Shown: positions 1-12,654 of the stretch, piece by piece | Position numbering within the stretch: the stretch's first letter is position 1 | Layout: every line of letters starts with the position of its first letter | Source of the DNA: Hypoxylon rubiginosum | Lineage: Eukaryota; Ascomycota; Sordariomycetes; Xylariales; Hypoxylaceae | Assembly (NCBI GenBank): GCA_902806565.1 | Contig: CADCXA010000050.1 | Location: 434,001-498,000, forward strand | DNA: 64,000 nucleotides | Direction: 5' to 3' | Position numbers and translations under genes: made by a program | Notes under the pieces: model-generated | Database searches by the model: none | What the model was told of the DNA's origin: nothing | What the model saw: the letters and a program-made list of their open reading frames with translations, nothing else

Positions 1-3000
1 TAAATTTTACTTTTAGTATTTTTAAAATTTTTAACTTTTAAACAAATTTAACTTTTAATATAATTATATAAAATTATTTATATATAAATATAAAAATCTT
101 TTAGTTAATATTAATTATATTAAAAAATTATCCTTATAACTTATTTATAATTATAATAAAATAAACTAATATTAAAAATTATTATTTAAATTATATAAAT
201 AACTAGTTTTTATTATTTTAAATTAATTTAACTTTTAATAAAATATATTTTATTTTATTAAATAACCCGCTAAAAATCTTAACTTTTATATTATATTTAT
301 TAAATTAAATTATAATTATTTAAATGTTGTTATAAAAGTTTTAATCGGGATTTAAATTATGTAACATTATAATAAAAAAACCAACTTTTAATTTTAATTT
401 AACTAGTAATATTTTTTTTAGTTATAAAGTTTAAATTATTTTAATTAGCGTTTTTTTAGTTTATTAATTATTTATTTTAATAAATTTATTTATTAAAAAA
501 TATTTTTATTTTTTTTTAAAGATGTTAAATAACAGGTTATTATTAATTTTTTATATAAACACGTTATATATAAATAAAATAGATTTAAAGGTAAAAACGT
601 TTAAGTTATATAGCGTATTATCTAGGATTTTTTTTAGGTAAATATAATTGTAAAAATCTTTAATACTATTAAACGTTTTTATTATATTAAGTAATAATAT
701 TAATTTGTTAGTTTCAAAACTATAAAAAATTATCCGAAATTATTATAAAAACTTTATATTTTTTATGTTATTTTATTAAACCTTTATATTTTTTATTAAA
801 TATAACTTTTAAAATTTAAACTATAAAAATAAATTTTATAAGTAAATATTAATAACTTATAGTTTTAATTTTTTTTTAATTATAAATAAAATTTATATAA
901 AATCTTTTTTAAATAAAATAAACATTTTATTAAATAAAAATTAATTTTTTTATATATTATATAGTATTTTATAAACTATTTTAAACATGTATTTATATTA
1001 TATAATAATTTTATTTTAAATAATTAATAATATTTATTAAAAGAGATTTATTTTTATTAATTTTTTTTAAATATTATATATTAAATTATTATTTAAAGTA
1101 ATAAAAATTTTAAATTATAAATAAGCGGTTTTTTTATTAAATAATAAAAACATTATAATATTAAATAAAGTTATATATAATATAATTTTTTTTTTTAATT
1201 AATAATAATAATAAAACGTTAAATATAAAAAAATTTTCTTAGTTTTAATTAAGCCTTATAAATAAAAATATATAAAAAAAAAAGTTTATTTAATAATTAT
1301 TATAATAATATTATATATAACATACTAATTATTATTTAATATTAAAAACGTTTTATTATATAAACTTGTTTTAACATTATAATCGTAATTTAATTTTTTT
1401 TTAAATAAATAATTAATATAAATTTCTTTTTAATTAAATTAAAATAAAAAGAGGCTTGTTTTATTTTAGTTTTTTAAGTTTATAATAGTTATTTTAATTA
1501 AATATAAATTATAATTTAAGTAAATAATTTTAATTAAATTAAGTAAGTTTTATATTTTATTAAATACTTATATTAAATTATTATATATAAACTTTTAAAA
1601 TTTATTTTAAATATAAATTAAATTTTAAATATTGTTTTTTTATAAAGCGTACATAAAAACGGTTTTTAGCTAACCGCCAGTTAAAAATATTTATACTTTT
1701 TTAAAAAAATTCTCCTAATAATTATTATTTTTTAAAAAACCTTAAGTTTAATAAATATCTTAAAATATTAAGTATTAAATATTATTATATTTTATTAAAT
1801 TAAGTTAACTTTTAGTTTTAAAAATTAAAATAAAAAGTATTTATAAATAAAATTTTTTACTAACTTTTAAATAAATAAAATATATTTAACTAAACTTCCT
1901 TATTATTTTTCGTTTATATTTTATTTATTTTTTTTTTATATACTATTAAAATAAATATAAAAAATCCTGATATAAAATATTTTAATTATCCTTATAAATC
2001 TTATTATATTTAAACCATATTATAAAAATTATATAGTTTTACTTTAAAACTTTTATTATTAACTTAAAGTTATTTTTAATATAATATTTTACTTTATTTT
2101 TCTTTTTTAAATAAATAACTAAAAGTTAAATAAATAAATATATACTGTAAATTAAAAATTTTAAAAAACAATATATTAATTTATATAGTTTAATAAAACA
2201 GTTATATAAATATTTATTAATTTTATTATAAAATTAATTTTAATTTTAATTTTACTACAACAGCGTTTTCTTTTAATATAAATAAATTATAATTTAATTA
2301 TTATTTTTATAAATATATTTATAAATATATTTAATTGTTTTTATAATAACATAGATTTTAATATTAATATACACTTGGTATTTCCAGTTAAAAAAAAGGT
2401 TATATAACACTATTTAATTATTATTTTATTTTATTAGTTTTAAATAACCTGGGACCTTAATATATAGTTTTTATTTATATGTTAAATATTTATTTAATTT
2501 AATTATAATTTCAAAGTAAAACGGTTTTAAAAAGTTTTTAAAATAATGGTTTTTAATTATATAAAATGATTTTAAATTCGTTACGTTATAAGGTTTATAT
2601 ATTATATTAAATAATATTATTTACTATAAAACGTTATTTAGATTAATGTTAGTTTTTGGAATTTCGGCTTATATAACATAGTTAATATTTATAGGTTTTA
2701 TAAATTAATTACAATTTAATAATAATAAAAAAACCAAATAATATATATAAAATAAGTTTTTTTTTTAATATTTAATTATTTAAATTATACCACGGTATTT
2801 ATTAAAATAATCTTTTTTTATAATATTATTTAAAAGTGTTTTTTATTTTTAATTAAAAATATGGATATTAATATTAAATTAATTACTTATAATTTAACTT
2901 AAAAAAAGCTTATTTTTTATTTTTAGTTAATTTAAATTAATAATAAAAATAATAAAAAAAGTTAACTAATTTAAATAATAAATAATAGTTATTAAGTTTT

Positions 3001-6000
3001 AATAATAATAAAATATAAATTTTTTACTGTTAATAAATAAAGATAGTAAGTATATATTATAATTAATATTAATTAAATTAATATTTTTAGTTAAAATAGC
3101 GTTATAAAAACCATTTTAAAAAACTTTTTATAAATTATTTTATTTATATTTTAATTATTTTAAAGTAACTTGTTTTATAATAATTTAAATATTAATTAAA
3201 TATTATTAGAAGAGTCGATTAAATATAAATAAGATTAATATTTTTTATTTATAATTATATAAATAGTATTAAAAATATTATTATAAAAATAAGTTTTTTT
3301 TTTTATAATTTTTACTATAAAATTATATATTTGAATTATAGTTAGTTTTTTTATATAATTATATTAATATATAAATAAATAATATATATATTAAATAATT
3401 TATAAAAACATATATATAAAAGAATAATATTTTTTTTATAATAGTTTATTTAATTAAAATAATTTTTTTTTATTATTAATTTTTTTTTATAACGTTTAAA
3501 ATAATACTAGTAATATTTTTAGTTTTTAAAAGGTTTTTATATTATTAATTTACACTTTTTTTAAGAATTATATTTAAATTAAATTTTAATATAAATTAAA
3601 TTATAAAATTATTTATATTTAAATTCTTTAAATTATTTATAGCTTTTTATATTTATTTTTAAGTTATAACGTACTTTTTAACGTATAAATTATTTATATA
3701 AATCTTTTTAAAAAGTTATATTAAAATATTTAAGTTTAAGTTATTATTATTAATAATGGATTAATATTAAGCGACTAGTTATAAATTGTAAAAATATAAC
3801 TAAGTATATTTAAACCGTTTATTTTATGTTATTTTTAAAAGGTTAATTATATAATATAAAGTTTTTTAAATTTAAAAATAACTAGAATTTAAGTTATTAA
3901 TATTATAATTAATAAGTTTATATAAAATAAACGTAAAAAAAAAAGCGAAGTTAAACCGTTAAATATTTTTTTAAAACTTTTAAACTTTTAAATCGGAGCC
4001 GATTAATAATAACTATAAAAACTTAAAAAGTTTATAAATTTCTACCAATTATATATTTTTATTTTTATAATAAAACGTAAAAATTTTATTTTCTTTTACT
4101 TTTTTTTTAAAGCGTTTATTAAATTAATAAAACATGTTATAAAAGTTATATTATTTATTTATAACGTTAATATTATAAATATTTATTTATAAAAATTCGT
4201 TACTATATAATTAAGTTTTATAATATTTAATAAAATTTAACTACTTTTTATAATAAAGGTGCGAGGGATATAATAAATAGTTTTATTTTAAAAGCTATTA
4301 ATTTAAAATTTAAAATAATTATAAAAAATCTTGAAACTTAAATTATCATTATTTAATTATTTTATTTTTTTTAGTTTTAAACTTTTAAAAACGCTTAAAT
4401 TAATAAAATATATTTAAATTAATTTTATTTAATAATTAATATTATTTTAAAATATAATATAAATAATAAATATAATAAAAATCTTTTATATAAAAATTAA
4501 AAGTTATTTTAAATAATATATAAACTTTTTTATATTTAATATAAGTTTTAATAAACTTATATACGTTTATTACGTAAAAATAAAAAAAAAATAAATAATA
4601 TATAATTATAATAAACTAGTTTTAAATAATAATAAACTTTAAAAAAACTTAATTATATATTAAAATATAATGATATTTATATATTAAAAATAAATAAAAT
4701 AATAATAATTAAAAGAAGTATTTAATATTAATTAAAACTAAAAAATATAAATAAAAAGTTTAAATAAAAAATAAAAAAACTTATAAATAAAAAGAAATAT
4801 ATATAAAACTTATTTTTTTTTAAATTAACATTTTTAAAACACGCTTAATATATTTTATTATAATATGTTTTATTATATAAAAAGCGAATAAAATAAGAAG
4901 TTTTAAAGAAATAAATATATATTAAAATTACTTAGGTATTTAAATTATATATTAATATATTATTAATTTTTTTTAAATTTTATTAAAAGTAGTTAAATAT
5001 TATTAAAATATAATAGTTAAAATTAAACGTAAATATATTTTATTTTAATTTTTATTTTAATATATTTAATGTTATTAACTTTTATTTAACTTTATATTTA
5101 ATATTTTTAAGTTTTAAAAAAAGGTTAAACATTTTATTAGATTTTAATAAAATAAATGTTAATATAAATTTTAATAAAAAACTTAAATTATTATTTATTA
5201 TAATTAAGTTAGTTAATATTAATAGTGGTAAAAAGCTACTTTTTTTAAGAACCGTAAATAAAAAAGGTAAACTATTTAATAAATTTATAAAAATAAAAGC
5301 CTTTTTATTTATTAATATAACTAAAAATAGTTTTAGTTTATAAAAATTATTTTTTTAACAAAATTATTTTTAGTATAGTTTATTAAAGTTTTAAAAAAAA
5401 TTAAAAAATAAGTTTTATTTTTATAATAATAAGTTTTTATTAATTAAAAAAAAGGAAAAAAATTATAATATAAAGCGGCTTTTTATAAAAAAAGCGTTAA
5501 AAAGTTTATTAAAAAGGTTATTAATATTATAAAAAACTTATATATATAACTAAGAATATTTATTATTAGTAAAAACTTTAAAATATTATAATTTTATAAA
5601 ACAATTATTTATATTATTTAATAAATAATTATTAAAACTTTAATTTAAAAAGTAATAATTAAAAACAATTCTTATAAAAGATTTATATAAAAAAAACAGG
5701 AAAAAATCCAGGACTAAATAATAAAGAAATAATTTTATAGTTTTAAAAAATATAAGCTAATAAATTAACTTTATTTATTTAAAATCAGTTTTATTATTAC
5801 TATTATTACTATTTTTAATCTAATATTACTAGTAGATAATTATCTTTTATTAATTTAAAATATGGAATTATTTAACAGATTTAATTTTTAAATAAATTTA
5901 ATAAATATATATATATTTTTAAAAAAGTAAATTATAATAAATAAAAAAGTTATAATAACGGTATATTAACCATTAAAATAAAAAGTAGTTATAATATTAA

Positions 6001-6394
6001 AAATAAAAAGAAATATTTATATATTTTAAATTTAAAAAATTTTTATAATTAAGTTTTAATATTAAAAAATATTTATTTTATTATATAATTTAATAAATTA
6101 AATAAATATTTATTATAAGTATTAAAAATTAAGTTATAGTTAAATAAGAATAAAAAAAAAGATCTAAGTGTAATAAAAATAAAAAAATAAAAAAATAAAA
6201 AAAAAAAAAAAAAATATATAAAAATAAAAAAATAAATTTAACTTTTTATTATATATAAATATAAACGTAAATTAACATTTTATTACTAATATAATATAAG
6301 ATATTTAAAAAACATTTACAGTTAAAAACTTAAATTAATATAAGCGATTTATTTTTAAATTAATATATTTTATTTTTAAAAGCTTAATTAGTTA

Positions 6395-7260
6395 TAAGTT
6401 GTTTATTTTTTAAATATAATTAATTAAGTTTTATTAAGTATATTTATTATTTTTAAAAGTTTTAACAATTATAAGTTATTTATTTTTTAAATATATTTAA
6501 CTAAGTTTAATTAAATATATTTAAATTAAAATTAAAATTTAAGTGTTTTTTTATAAGTTTTATAAACGTAATAAAAAAAAATTTAAATTAATTAAATAAT
6601 AAAAATAATAATTACTTACTTATTTTTTAATTATAATTAGTTAAATTTAATTAATTATATTTAAAGCTAATTAAAAAATTAATATTTTTTTATAAAACTT
6701 ATAAACATAATTAAAAAAGTAATAAATTAATTAAATAACTAAAAATTAAATGAATAAAAGTTATTTATTTTTTAATTATATTTAGTTAAATTTAATTAAT
6801 TATATTTAAAGTTAATTAAAAAATCAATATTTTTTTATAAAACTTATAAATATAATATAAAAGCTATAAATTAATTAAATAATTAAAAGTTTAATTATTT
6901 ATTTTATAAATATATTTAATTAAGTTTAGTTAAATTTATTTAAAAATATTTTAAATATATTAAAATCTTGTTTTATATATTTATATATTTTTTAAATATA
7001 TTTAATTAAATTTAATTAAATATATTTAAAAATAACAATTAAAATATATTAAAATATTTTTTTATAAATCTATATATTTTTTAAGCGTGTTTAGTTAAGT
7101 TTAATTAAGTTTATTTATATTATAATTAAAAAATTAAACCGTTTTTTTATAAATTTTATAAATATAGTAATTTTTAAATATATTTAGTTAAAATTAAATA
7201 AATAATTTTAAATAATTTAAATATTTTTTTATAAGTTTTGTTAATAATATAAGCTAATTA
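6395..7260. repeat. Degenerate tandem repeat inside the AT-rich block
   Basis: A pattern of TTTATTTTTTAA, then a TTAGTTAAATTTAATTAA-like stretch, then TTTTTTTATAAA and TTTATAAA recurs at about 6400, 6478, 6615, 6768, 6895, 6982 and 7075. Spacing is irregular (roughly 80-150 bp), suggesting diverged tandem units. Two adjacent copies (about 6615-6760 and 6768-6895) match closely over more than 100 bp. Tandem duplication would itself be a target for RIP. Confidence 0.6.
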
Positions 7261-7401
7261 AATATTATAGATAAGTAATTATAAAAATAATAATTAATAG
7301 TATAATTTAAAATATTATAAATTTTATAAGGTTTATTTAGTTTTAATTAAAAAGAAAAAAACTATATTATAAATTTATATAATGTTATATTTATTAAAAT
7401 A

Positions 7402-7588
7402 AAAACTATAGTTAAAAATTAAATTTATTATATTTTTTTATATTATATATAAAACTTATATTAATTAGTTAGTTATATTTTAACGTATGTTTTTTAAAAA
7501 AAAAAACTATAGTTAAAAATTAGATTTATTATATTTTTTTATATTATATTAGTATTTATATTAATTGATTAGTTATATTTTAATATAT
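7402..7588. repeat. Two-copy direct repeat, ~101 bp period
   Basis: The segments 7402-7487 and 7503-7588 are nearly identical. Both start with AACTATAGTTAAAAATTA, continue through a TTTATTATATTTTTTTATATTATAT-type stretch, and end in AGTTATATTTTAA. Only scattered transitions and a few substitutions separate them. This lies at the right edge of the AT-rich block. Confidence 0.7.
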
Positions 7589-7956
7589 ATTTAATAAATT
7601 TTTTATAAAATTAATTAATTTATTTTATTATAGTTTAAAAAAATTAATAATTAATATAGTTTAATAAAACTTATTTTACGTAACTTTTTTATATTATTTA
7701 CACTTTTATAAACTTTGTTATAATAAAACCGTAAAAAAAAACATCAAAAAGTGCGGGGCAATTCTAAGTATATGATTGGTCGGTGAAATTGTGGCAGTAC
7801 TAATAAAATAAAGAGAAGTTGATAACTATCATCAAATCTACAGCTATAGATATCGGAAAGGGGAATACAACCTACCTATCACAAAGCTATACCTAATCAT
7901 CTACCATCCTAGCCCAACCCAAATCAACCAGCTCGAAATCGCCCCGTGTTGACAGT

Positions 7957-9913
7957 ATGGCTCCCGCAACTGTCACGATCGCTAGCGGAGCCAAATGGCA
8001 GGACGTGGCGGCGGACCGCCAACGGCACAGGGACGCTACGATCGCCGAGGTCCGTCCGCCGGTACCGGAGTTAGGCCCCGGAGACACACCTCTCAACACC
8101 ACGGAGATTCCGAAGAAACTGTTAACCGAAGAAGAGCTCAGAATCACGGGTACAGATGTCGAGGACCTGGCTAAGAAAATAGCTGCTGGCGAATGGAGCT
8201 CGACAGCCGTCGCCAATGCTTTCTTGCGCCGTGCGGGCCTGGCGCAGAAGCTTTCCAACTGCATCACGGAGCTGCTACCCAAGCGAGCTCTGGACAGGGC
8301 AGCCGAGCTCGATCGATACCTAGCTACCAACGGGAAGCCGGTCGGCCCTCTCCACGGAATCCCAATTAGTGTCAAGGAGCACGTCGGCATCAAGGGCGAA
8401 GACTTGAACGCGGGCTTTGTAGCTTGGGTTGGCCGGGTCTCCGAAGAGGATGCGCTGATTGTACAATATCTTTCTGATGCCGGGGCGGTGATCTACGCGA
8501 GAACTACGCAACCGCAGACATTGATGCAGATAGAATCTGTCACTAATTTATACGGGTGAGCAAACCCTGACTCGGCGTTGGCTAACGATGTTTTAAGGCA
8601 CCCCAAGTACCCAGGATCTGACTAGCTGACAATTACTACATAGTACCACTGTGAACCCGTATAACACTACGCTGACCCCTGGCGGGTCGTCGGGTGGCGA
8701 AGGTGCACTGATCGCTCTCCGGGGCTCCGTTCTTGGAATCGGGACTGACATCGGCGGATCCATCCGGGTCCCGGCGGCGAACAGCGGCGTCTTCGGCTTC
8801 AAGCCCACGAGCAACCGCCTGCCGACCTCCGGGTGGTCGGCCGCCATGGCGGGCACGGAGTCCATCCTCGCGGCCATCGGCCCCCTGTCGACCAGCCTCG
8901 AGGGCGCGAGGCTCTTCACCAAGACGATCCTAGACCAGCAGCCGTGGCTGAGGCAGCCGAGCCTGGTCGCCATGGACTGGCGGGACGAGACGCAGTACTT
9001 CCCGGACAGGAAGATCAGGGTTGGCGTCATGTACGACGACGGCGTCGTGAGACCCCATCCGCCCGTCTTGAGGGCGGTGTCGGAGCTCGTGGAGAAGTTG
9101 AAGGGGAGCCCCAACGTCGAGGTCGTGGAGTGGAAGCCCTATAAGCACGATTTGGCGTGGGCTATTATTGTATCCCCCCCTTTCTAAATCTTGTCACACT
9201 GATACTATTCCCTCGACCACGCACATCTAACCGAAACATAGGCAAAACTGTACTTCGTAGACGGCGGCGCAGACGACAAAGCGCAGGTGGAAGCGTCGGG
9301 GGAGCCGTGGCTGCCGCTGGCCAAGTTCATCCTGCACGAGAACCCGTTCGTCGAGAGCCTGACGATCCCGAAGCTCTGGAGCGCCGCCCTGGCGCGCGAC
9401 GACTACCGCACCAGGTACGCGGAGCTGTGGAACGAGACGGCCGGGACGAGCCCGGGCGGGCGGCCGCTCGACGTGATCCTGTGCCCCGCCGCGCCCGGCG
9501 TCGCCCCCAAGCACGAGACGAGCCGCTACTGGGGCTACACGTCCCAGTGGAACCTGCTCGACTACCCGTCCATCGTCTTCCCCGCGCACGACGCCGTCGG
9601 CGCGCCCGAGCGGGAGGCCGCGTACGCGTACCCCGACGGCTACCAGCCCCTGAGCGACCCCGACAGGTACGTCTACGACCAGTGGCGGGAGCACGGCGCC
9701 GAGGGGTACAGGGATGCGCCGATTTCGCTGCAGCTCGTCGCGCGGAGGTAAGTCGATTGCCTCCTTTTTTTCTTCCCCTCTTCCGCTTCGGATGTTCATG
9801 GTGAAACAATGAGTTGACGTATGCATCTCTCTAGGTACGACGACGAGAAGCTGTTTAGGGCCATGCAGATCCTGCTGGAGGAGGCTGGCCTGCCAGCTGC
9901 TGTCCCCGCGTAA
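7957..9913 (+). CDS. Amidase (amidase-signature family), 4 exons
   Basis: Exons 7957-8555, 8644-9169, 9242-9747 and 9835-9913 give a 569-residue protein. It is an amidase-signature hydrolase, which cleaves carboxamides to acid plus ammonia, probably in the cytosol since no signal peptide is seen. The catalytic triad is visible: Lys140 in PISVKEH, the cis-Ser in GGSSGGEGALI (Ser215) and nucleophile Ser239 in GTDIGGSIR, with the Ser-Ser spacing of 24 typical of the family. The C-terminus ends in a short segment containing YDDEKLF. The first ATG (7957) lies shortly after the AT-rich block, and all four junctions are GT-AG and keep the conserved signature in frame. Substrate cannot be assigned; it resembles fungal acetamidase and general amidases. 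It is far from the hxn-like locus and is probably unrelated to it. Confidence 0.9.
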
Positions 9914-10998
9914 AGGAGCCCTTATATGCTCACATGGCTTAGCTTTATTTGGATGGTAGGCAGAGTAACGATTGATAATACGTATGACAGTCTTAATAGC
10001 TCAAGGGGAACTTTCTTGACTTATTCGTATTGTGATGTGAAATAAATTACGAGGCTGTGCTTGATCTGGAACTCGGAAAAGCATGGATTGTAGTAGGCAT
10101 TGATGTTTCAACCTAGCTGCACTAAGTTACTAATATCATGGAGGCTATATTTGTGGTCACATCGTGCTCTCGGCCTGCCATCGTTTGCGACTCACATGCG
10201 AGCAACGAGCGGTGAGCTAGGGTCATACAGGACCCCTATGCAAGAGATTGAGCTTACGATATTCTAAGTCCGCGACTGATGATGTAGCTCTAACAAACTA
10301 TATACCTCTTGCTTCTTGGTCCAATCGAGCCATCTTGCGGCGACCAAATTGTAGTACCAACTCTTCCCAAATCTACGATATGCCCTATTGCTGCTTTCCT
10401 AGCAGAGTCCTCGTCGGAAAGTAGTTTGGGGGGGCTAGTAGTTTCCCAATATAATAGGTTTCAGATCCAGGTGATATTCACACCTTCTAGACTCTTGAGA
10501 ACTGCTCTGGTCGCTTTGCTAGCGAGCAGCGTTGTATTATCAAGTTACCCTGAGGTATCTTCGCTTTAAGAGATGGGCTTCTCTTTGCTGCAGCTGGGAC
10601 GGGCAATACTGCTCACCTCTGACGTGTAGTCATCGATAAAAAATGGCGGTATGACTACAACGTTGGATTGTAGTGGGTTGGACCGGGATACGAACTGGCT
10701 ATAGGGGTAGGAACATATGAAGAGTGTAAGATCGAATCTTTCCTCCAGCTCCACGTCGACCCTCAATCTTCTGCGTTGAATATTTTGATTTTCATGAGTG
10801 CCTAATAGAATCTACATCAGCATTAGTTTCCAGCTTTTCAAAAATTCCAAGGCCGTTGTAGGACATACTTGGACAACTTGAGATCAGACAGCCGCTAAGT
10901 GGACGATAGCTTAGGTACCTACCTAGGTAGTTTGTGTTGATACATCTATTACTATGTGTTCCTAGGTAGGTAACGTGTACAGTTCGCTGGCAGTGGCT
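9914..10998. other. Intergenic region, amidase to POP4
   Basis: Both flanking genes end here (convergent). Short open frames of 66-86 codons exist but lack recognisable domains. The right end carries overlapping TACCTAGGTA-type palindromes at 10911-10930 (exact copy 10920-10929) and 10961-10973. I see no RNA gene. Confidence 0.6.
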
Positions 10999-11718
10999 TT
11001 AGATATTCTTCAAATAATGCGCCTTGAACTTCTTGGTCGCGCGATCCGCTGATCGATATTGGAACTGATCACCATGTATCTCAAAAGTGAACAGGTTCCG
11101 CTCCTTGTCATGTGCTTCGGTAGCGGCGTGCTCCTGCTGCGCGGGCGCGGGTGCGGGCACGGGAACATTGACACGGAACATAGTCCCCTCCTTGGGCACG
11201 GTCTTGATCTGGTTTCTCTTGGTAATGATCTCGAAGACGAACCGCGAGTCCTTGATCACGATGCCGCGGATGCCCACGCGGCTGGGGCAGCCGCTCCGCT
11301 CCACCTCGACCTCGGCGCCGTGGAAGTCGGCGGCGGCCAGCTTGGCGGCGGCGCCCTGGCCTCCGCTGTACACCTCGCTGCCCAGTATCTCTCGGACGTA
11401 GCCGAGCCACAGCCGGTTCAGGGGCTCGAAGACGGCGTACTTCTGCCCCTCCTTGGGGACGTCGTAGAGCCCGAGCCGGCGCCGCTCTCGCGAAGACAGG
11501 GGTTTCGGTTTGAGGGCCTTTGCGCGCTTCTGCTTCTCGGCGCGCGCTTTGCGCCGGGCGTCGCGCGCATTGGATGACGGCGGCGGCGAGGTCGACTTGA
11601 GGAACAGCGGCCGGTGCTGGATCTTCTCGGAGAAGATGCGGTTCGTACTGTCTGGGCTGTGGGCTCGCGAGAGAAGTTCGTGGGTCAAGGATTGCTCCTT
11701 GTTATTAGTCGATGTCAT
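10999..11718 (-). CDS. Ribonuclease P/MRP subunit POP4 (Rpp29)
   Basis: Single-exon, 239-residue protein. POP4/Rpp29 is a protein subunit of nuclear RNase P and RNase MRP, which process tRNA 5' ends and pre-rRNA. The N-terminal ~90 residues are basic and Lys/Arg/Ala-rich. The C-terminal half is the UPF0086 Sm-like beta-barrel: a Y-x-x-x-P-L-N-x-L-W-x-G-Y-V block near residue 100, then a GIRGIVIKDSRFVFEI segment and the Lys-rich KTVPKEGTMFRV segment near residue 180. Length and domain position fit other ascomycete POP4 proteins. The ATG at 11718 gives the sequence MTSTNN and has no competing upstream start. It is divergent from the MATE-like gene. Confidence 0.88.
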   Translation of the reverse strand: MTSTNNKEQSLTHELLSRAHSPDSTNRIFSEKIQHRPLFLKSTSPPPSSNARDARRKARAEKQKRAKALKPKPLSSRERRRLGLYDVPKEGQKYAVFEPLNRLWLGYVREILGSEVYSGGQGAAAKLAAADFHGAEVEVERSGCPSRVGIRGIVIKDSRFVFEIITKRNQIKTVPKEGTMFRVNVPVPAPAPAQQEHAATEAHDKERNLFTFEIHGDQFQYRSADRATKKFKAHYLKNI

Positions 11719-12654
11719 GGCTTCGTTTGTGAGGTTGTAAAAGCATAGGTCGCATTTTAGTCTAGCTAGAAGAATTCGGTAGTTTTTGCGTTGCCATTTA
11801 TTTGTTGTTACAATGACGAAGTTTAAAGGTTGATTCTAGTAAAGCTCTCGGTTATCGATAAAAAGAATGCTCACCAACGCTATAAATTATAAATCAATTA
11901 ATTAATTATTTCATAAACCAGGTTATCCATTAATCGGGATCGTAATGGTCCCCTTTCCCTTTGTACAGTTTTGTCATGAAACCCTTCAACGAAGAACAAC
12001 CAACCCAATTGTTGTGAGATGCTTCAATTTCCTTCCTGAAGAGAGCTCAGTATCGTCAAACATAGCTCAAAATAGGGAAGAGATCTCATGATATATAGGT
12101 GGCCTCTGTCTAGTATATCAAGATTTTATTCAAGTCATAAAATAGTCTACGGCTTCCTTAAGCTCCTTAGATTTGTTATACCTACAACCCGATCACCCAA
12201 GGTCTCCCCGACTCTATCTTCGCTACTCTACTGCTCGTGGTTAAATCCGTTGGATTTGCACAAGCTGCTGATACCAGTTTGCTTGTAACAGACGTCGGCA
12301 TGAGCAGCGTCTCTTAAGTTCACACCAATCACTGCGGTTATGTCATTGCCATGTACTGTAGTAATGTCTCCCAGCCGAATGCGTTTCTTGTTGTCCTCGA
12401 GGTCTTTAGTTTCTCACTAGGAACATTCTCATCATCGGCCGAAATAGGGAGCACCGAAACATGAAGAAAGCTGAGTGGACGAAGACGACAACCAGAATTG
12501 TGATCTGTCATGTCACATGATGTGGCACATTTGGCACACCGGTCTTTGCTCAAACTTAAGCTCGCGCGCGGGGACTGACCTTTTTCAGCTTGCTAAGAGA
12601 TTGCATACACCCTCTGTGAGCTATTTCTGAATACATGGTGAGAGGTCTGATGGG
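11719..12654. other. Divergent intergenic region, POP4 / MATE-like transporter
   Basis: About 0.9 kb between the two 5' ends. It contains an AT-rich patch at 11880-11920. No supported coding, RNA or repeat feature was found. Open frames of 66-71 codons here have no recognisable content. Confidence 0.5.

Larger units (their letters stand above)
1..7745. repeat. AT-rich, RIP-like repeat island without genes
   Basis: By eye about 90% A+T throughout, made of TTA/TAA/ATTT words with very few C or G; TpA is abundant and no open reading frame of useful length exists on either strand. It ends abruptly near 7745, where normal composition (about 50% G+C) begins roughly 200 bp before the amidase gene. 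Repeat-induced point mutation turns C:G into T:A pairs in duplicated DNA of ascomycetes, so this is most simply a heavily RIPed transposon or satellite block. Mutation is too complete to name the original element by eye. The block continues beyond the left edge, so its full size is unknown. Confidence 0.85.

Noticed and set aside
6395..7260. CRISPR-like array
   Set aside because: The repeats are diverged, irregularly spaced and part of a RIP-like AT block in a eukaryote.
7957..9913. First amidase as part of the nicotinate locus
   Set aside because: It lies about 31 kb away with unrelated genes between, and another amidase sits inside the locus.
10309..10766. Possible transposon remnant between the amidase and POP4
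   Set aside because: Short frames on both strands gave faint polyprotein-like words only; not enough to call an element.
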